DNA of 64,000 bases from Cyanophora paradoxa. Lineage: Eukaryota > Glaucocystophyceae > Cyanophorales > Cyanophoraceae. Under the pieces are notes generated by a model. The model saw only the letters and a list, made by a program, of their open reading frames with translations, ran no database searches and was not told the origin of the DNA. The stretch lies in the NCBI GenBank assembly GCA_004431415.1, contig QPMI01000024.1, positions 1 to 64,000 of the forward strand, in the 5' to 3' direction. This document shows, piece by piece, positions 61,801 through 64,000 of this stretch; position 1 is the stretch's first letter; each line of letters begins with the position of its first letter. Both the position numbers and the translations under genes were made by a program.

Positions 61801-64000
61801 AGCGCGAGGCGCGCGCGGTGCTTGCTGCAACGCAGGCGATGGTCACGGGCTCGACGTCTGCACCCCAGCAGCCCGCTGCTTCCAGCAATGCAAGCGGCGC
61901 ACCGGTTTCTTCGACCGCTCCGACGGCCGGCCCTCTCACGCCGGAGCCTGCGCCGTCCAACGTCGACCGCGACCACATTACGCCGGCGCTCCAAGTGTAC
62001 GGAGCACCCGTTCCCGGCGCGGAGGACGTTGCGCGCCCGTACCTCGAGCTCCTCGCCTACGCTGCACACGCCAAGCGGCAGGACAACATCAACTACCGTG
62101 CCGACGTCGTCAGCTCTGCTCACTACCCGACGGGCTTCCCGGGAGGCGACTTCCGCACGGTTACGTTCGAGGCCCTCCTCATCGTTCCTGTGCAGGGCAA
62201 GACGTTGGCGATCGCTGCTCCCAGGGGACCCGCCCTCTGCTCGCGGGAAGCCGGCAAGCGGCCGCGCGGTTACACTTACGACTCGCGAGTCGCCGGCGAG
62301 ACTTCGTCGTACTTCATCAAGCCGCACCACAACTTCCGCCCCTGCTTCATGCAGGCGCAGGACGACGTGACGGACTTGTATGCGGTTGACCTCCGCACGG
62401 ACAGCTCCTCCGTCAAGAGCTCGGCCCCGTATTTGAAGGAGTTCTGCCCTCACTGCGAGCAGTTCCCGGCCAAGCGGAGGGGCTCGGGGCCGTTGGAACC
62501 GGTGGAGTTGCACGTTGTGCGAGCGCGGCTTCACGAATCGCCGGCGTACCTCCAGACGGCTCACCGCTTCATGCTGGATGAGCTCTCCCGCCTTCCTCTC
62601 ACTGCGCCTCCTAACACTCCGGAGCACCGCCCCTACTTCCTCTTCGTCGCGGGCCCCATCACTGTGACTGCTCGCGCGCCGGGCGACCTCGGCAAATTGC
62701 CGCGCCCGCTGCCGCCGGCAAGCAACAGGAACCCGACTGTACCGCTTCGCACGCAAGGCGCTTCCAGTCACCCGTACTACACGGTCCTGATGGCGGCCGG
62801 CCCGGACCTCCCCGACGGCAAGGCAACCCGCAGGGCTTACCAGAAGGCCTTCGCGGCCGTCGTGGATGGTACGGCAACGAAGGAGCAGCAGGACGTGGTA
62901 CTCCGCGAGGGCGTTCGGCAGCGTCCGCACACCAACTGGCACCTGGCCCACGCCTCGAGCTCCAAGGCCTCGGGGACTCCGTCGTCTTCGTCGACGCCCT
63001 CCCGCCCGACCGCGACCACGGCCGCGCAGCCGTCGTCACACGCGCAGCCTACACCGCCCGTGCAGCTGTCTTCGTCCACGGCCACGCAGCCGTCGACGTC
63101 GTCAGCCCCACACGCGACTCGGACCTCGACCGACGCCCCGTCCGACGAGATGGCGTTCCCGGCGTGCACGCAGAGCGCGTTTGCCCAGACGTACGCAGAC
63201 CTGTACACCCTGCAGCTCCGCCGCAGGGGCGACATCCGCTTCGACAGCTGGTCCTCGGTGGTGCACGACATCCTTTCGTACCTGAAGACTGAGAAGCCGC
63301 CCCGCCCGAAGCTTGCTCTGGGGGTCGCAATGCACCTTACGGGCACGCCCTCCTTCGCTCACCTGCCGGCGCTGGATCCCGCTGCTCTCTCGCGCGAGTT
63401 CGGCCTCAGCCCCATCCCCATCTACATCCCCCCCGCCTTCCCCGCTGCCGCGGCTCCGACGCGATCGGACCCGCCGAATGCTGCGGTGCCAACGACGGCG
63501 ACGACGAACCAGCGTCCCGCGGGGCCGCCGCACCTCACGGAGCCCTGGCCGCCCCTAGAGGTGCTTGGTACGGCGTTGACCCCGACTTCTGCGAACCCGC
63601 CGATCGCAGCAACGCTGGCCACGATGCCCTCGACGCCGGCACCCCCGCCCGCGCTCTCCGACTCGACGATGGCGACGTTCCGCAACACCATCCGCGCTTG
63701 CCTCGCTCAGTCAAACGCACGGGAGCTGGAGCAGCTCTTCCAGTTGGCGGCGGCGACGCTTCGCGCCCGCTTTCGTGCGGCGGGGTCCGTCCTCTACAAC
63801 GCGCACGGCGGCGACGAGATCTTCAACAAGATGACGCCGCTGGACTTGTGCTTCTCTCCGGGAACGCGGGCTTTCTACCTTCGCTTCGCTCCGCACGAGC
63901 TTCGCAGCCCCGTCCCTTGCCCGGCCCCCTACACGCCAAACGCACGCGGGGGACTGCCGATCAAGCACACTCACTCGTACCATGTCGTCGTCATTTACCC
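58830..64000 (+). CDS. giant Gag/ORF1-like retroelement protein with two zinc knuckles, runs off the window
   Basis: An open frame from the ATG 58830 to the window edge without a stop: at least 1,723 codons and no frameshift, the longest intact frame here. Residues 1-250 are helical and charged (RQLTRDLAKAKEESRDAADA), like a Gag multimerisation region. A Cys/His cluster starts at residue 574 (CDRC...CWHF...CTTHW). Two CCHC knuckles follow: CYLCGVFGHLAAHC (648-661) and CLRCGQEGHIMRDC (667-680), both exact C-x2-C-x4-H-x4-C. Then an RGG/Gly-rich stretch (about 685-740), a long Ala/Pro/Ser/Thr linker, and a second folded part around residues 1060-1340 (VYGAPVPGAEDVARPYLELL, FCPHCEQFPAKRRGSGPLEP). 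The last visible part (YNAHGGDEIFNKMTPLDLCF) is folded but unrecognised. No protease, RT or integrase motif appears before the edge. Codons end mostly in C or G. A Gag-like protein or a LINE ORF1 is the likely role (RNA binding in the particle). Confidence 0.75.
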   Translation, partial: MDSTHFGDAPRRCSATNTLLQELTDVAAVTSNASAEREALNALSNTERPILIDCGGGICITSPGNPLTPQGVAAWRDDAQRAIDGDTKRYSDADDGSKLALAGATLAAKALPSQYQASIHDMINQTRQLTRDLAKAKEESRDAADAVTDHVREKGPDVADRSRDTRETRHRLLTKHDNCKRTVRRITDRLESDHCIRGLPSLVRWVAINITEQERFRTQTVLLQAYNGYPLPEMVSTVAKILSFVGAGLVCKLEGQPTPMEVYNVIMKMIAARDLESGRYPLGDYQLAKMDNFKQARRASREVKELAMKHQPPADLLNDVQACNAAVANFLLEVPWQLRTFPWKDVSRRSATVAPPASASSSRSAEKSTARAASTRDPFDSSASVSDEQLAARAARTRDQRSHDHDDEEDVDHEHTKPRSSQSSTPSHQHHLGCCGGQYDNMFRASAASDRVLQFQLGHISRARLLHESQSTEFETPTGDMTVYGDDDEIEYPFNYADIGYVYQNATAPQTAPLYQATAPPPAGSSANSTRPQTRPSDHNFNMPRLQTKTDLLAGLNILRPDKPVRPNGTRWLCDRCVKAGLPEDACWHFGDDYLLCTTHWYRSELCNLPTSDPVVAQLHARLGLTPSTSTSTGVPTAALRTQQPRACYLCGVFGHLAAHCEWANKCLRCGQEGHIMRDCPNPNGGGPGGRGGGGRGGFGRGGGAPGGGCGGPSGGRGSFGGGYGGGRGGGGGGGRGGAPTQPQGVPFQAATRASRPPVTMGISYTTCPPPPSVPLDDEPMPDASTAPSHVDAAASASQSGLFPSSTTPAPSHADAATPTLPTAAPSRVEAAAAVPAIPVAASRVPSHDDATTGTTVITATQASAPASSTSTPSTVGTSGTLTPSRADAASTPTVPAALTRFTPPAAKPTAPLPVDAARTTPGLKTSKELALEVKARLKAAQVRIQEQAHWAAERALGTHGSNVAAVRVCPVNVTTGGRSSPRPRSALNIEREARAVLAATQAMVTGSTSAPQQPAASSNASGAPVSSTAPTAGPLTPEPAPSNVDRDHITPALQVYGAPVPGAEDVARPYLELLAYAAHAKRQDNINYRADVVSSAHYPTGFPGGDFRTVTFEALLIVPVQGKTLAIAAPRGPALCSREAGKRPRGYTYDSRVAGETSSYFIKPHHNFRPCFMQAQDDVTDLYAVDLRTDSSSVKSSAPYLKEFCPHCEQFPAKRRGSGPLEPVELHVVRARLHESPAYLQTAHRFMLDELSRLPLTAPPNTPEHRPYFLFVAGPITVTARAPGDLGKLPRPLPPASNRNPTVPLRTQGASSHPYYTVLMAAGPDLPDGKATRRAYQKAFAAVVDGTATKEQQDVVLREGVRQRPHTNWHLAHASSSKASGTPSSSSTPSRPTATTAAQPSSHAQPTPPVQLSSSTATQPSTSSAPHATRTSTDAPSDEMAFPACTQSAFAQTYADLYTLQLRRRGDIRFDSWSSVVHDILSYLKTEKPPRPKLALGVAMHLTGTPSFAHLPALDPAALSREFGLSPIPIYIPPAFPAAAAPTRSDPPNAAVPTTATTNQRPAGPPHLTEPWPPLEVLGTALTPTSANPPIAATLATMPSTPAPPPALSDSTMATFRNTIRACLAQSNARELEQLFQLAAATLRARFRAAGSVLYNAHGGDEIFNKMTPLDLCFSPGTRAFYLRFAPHELRSPVPCPAPYTPNARGGLPIKHTHSYHVVVIY

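Noticed and set aside
61464-62951. 495-codon minus-strand open frame
   Set aside because: It is the antisense shadow of the intact Gag-like frame in GC-rich DNA; Arg/Gly/Val-rich with no domain.

Overview
This is nuclear DNA of a microbial eukaryote (a protist or alga; I cannot name the lineage). It has short GT-AG introns of about 50-90 nt, a polycystin-type ion channel, LINE retrotransposons with poly-A tails, and an intron-poor block of virus-like structural genes. Many reading frames break by one base inside G or C runs, and two near-identical 4.56-kb copies differ only by such losses as far as I could see. Several apparent pseudogenes may therefore be consensus errors.

Region 1-5,100 has no confident gene, only an F-box-like fragment and a few open frames. 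Region 5,100-20,450 is an amplified multigene locus. Eight copies (three on one strand orientation cluster, others opposite) of one unrecognised family share three exons and two short introns. The N-terminus of several copies strongly resembles the histone H3 tail around K14-K27; the best copy carries PRKQLATKAARKS. The copies come with shared 5' and 3' flanking modules, and two 5' modules are divergent promoters that also face a coiled-coil gene. Interleaved are a C48/Ulp1-like cysteine protease, a 34-residue tandem-repeat gene and a degenerate 3'-5' exonuclease-like gene. This locus is my main candidate for an undescribed system.

Region 20,780-29,700 looks like an integrated virus segment: tail-fibre-like protein, peptidase S74 chaperone fibre, fibronectin III/glycine-rich fibre proteins, a pair of paralogous structural-type proteins of unknown family, an HNH endonuclease, and two unknown proteins. 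G-rich heptamer arrays lie between its genes.

Region 29,700-36,100 holds inverted repeats, a MITE-like element and two 5'-truncated LINE copies. Region 36,146-48,245 is a multi-exon polycystin-2-like (TRPP) channel whose transmembrane part is tandemly duplicated, with a perfect 15-bp hairpin at the junction. A small spliced gene follows at 48.3-49.0 kb. Region 49,711-56,199 is a near full-length LINE (endonuclease, reverse transcriptase, zf-RVT finger, long Pro/Ser tail). Region 57.9-64.0 kb carries about 149-bp tandem monomers upstream of an uninterrupted open frame of at least 1,723 codons with two CCHC zinc knuckles, a Gag/ORF1-like retroelement protein that leaves the window.
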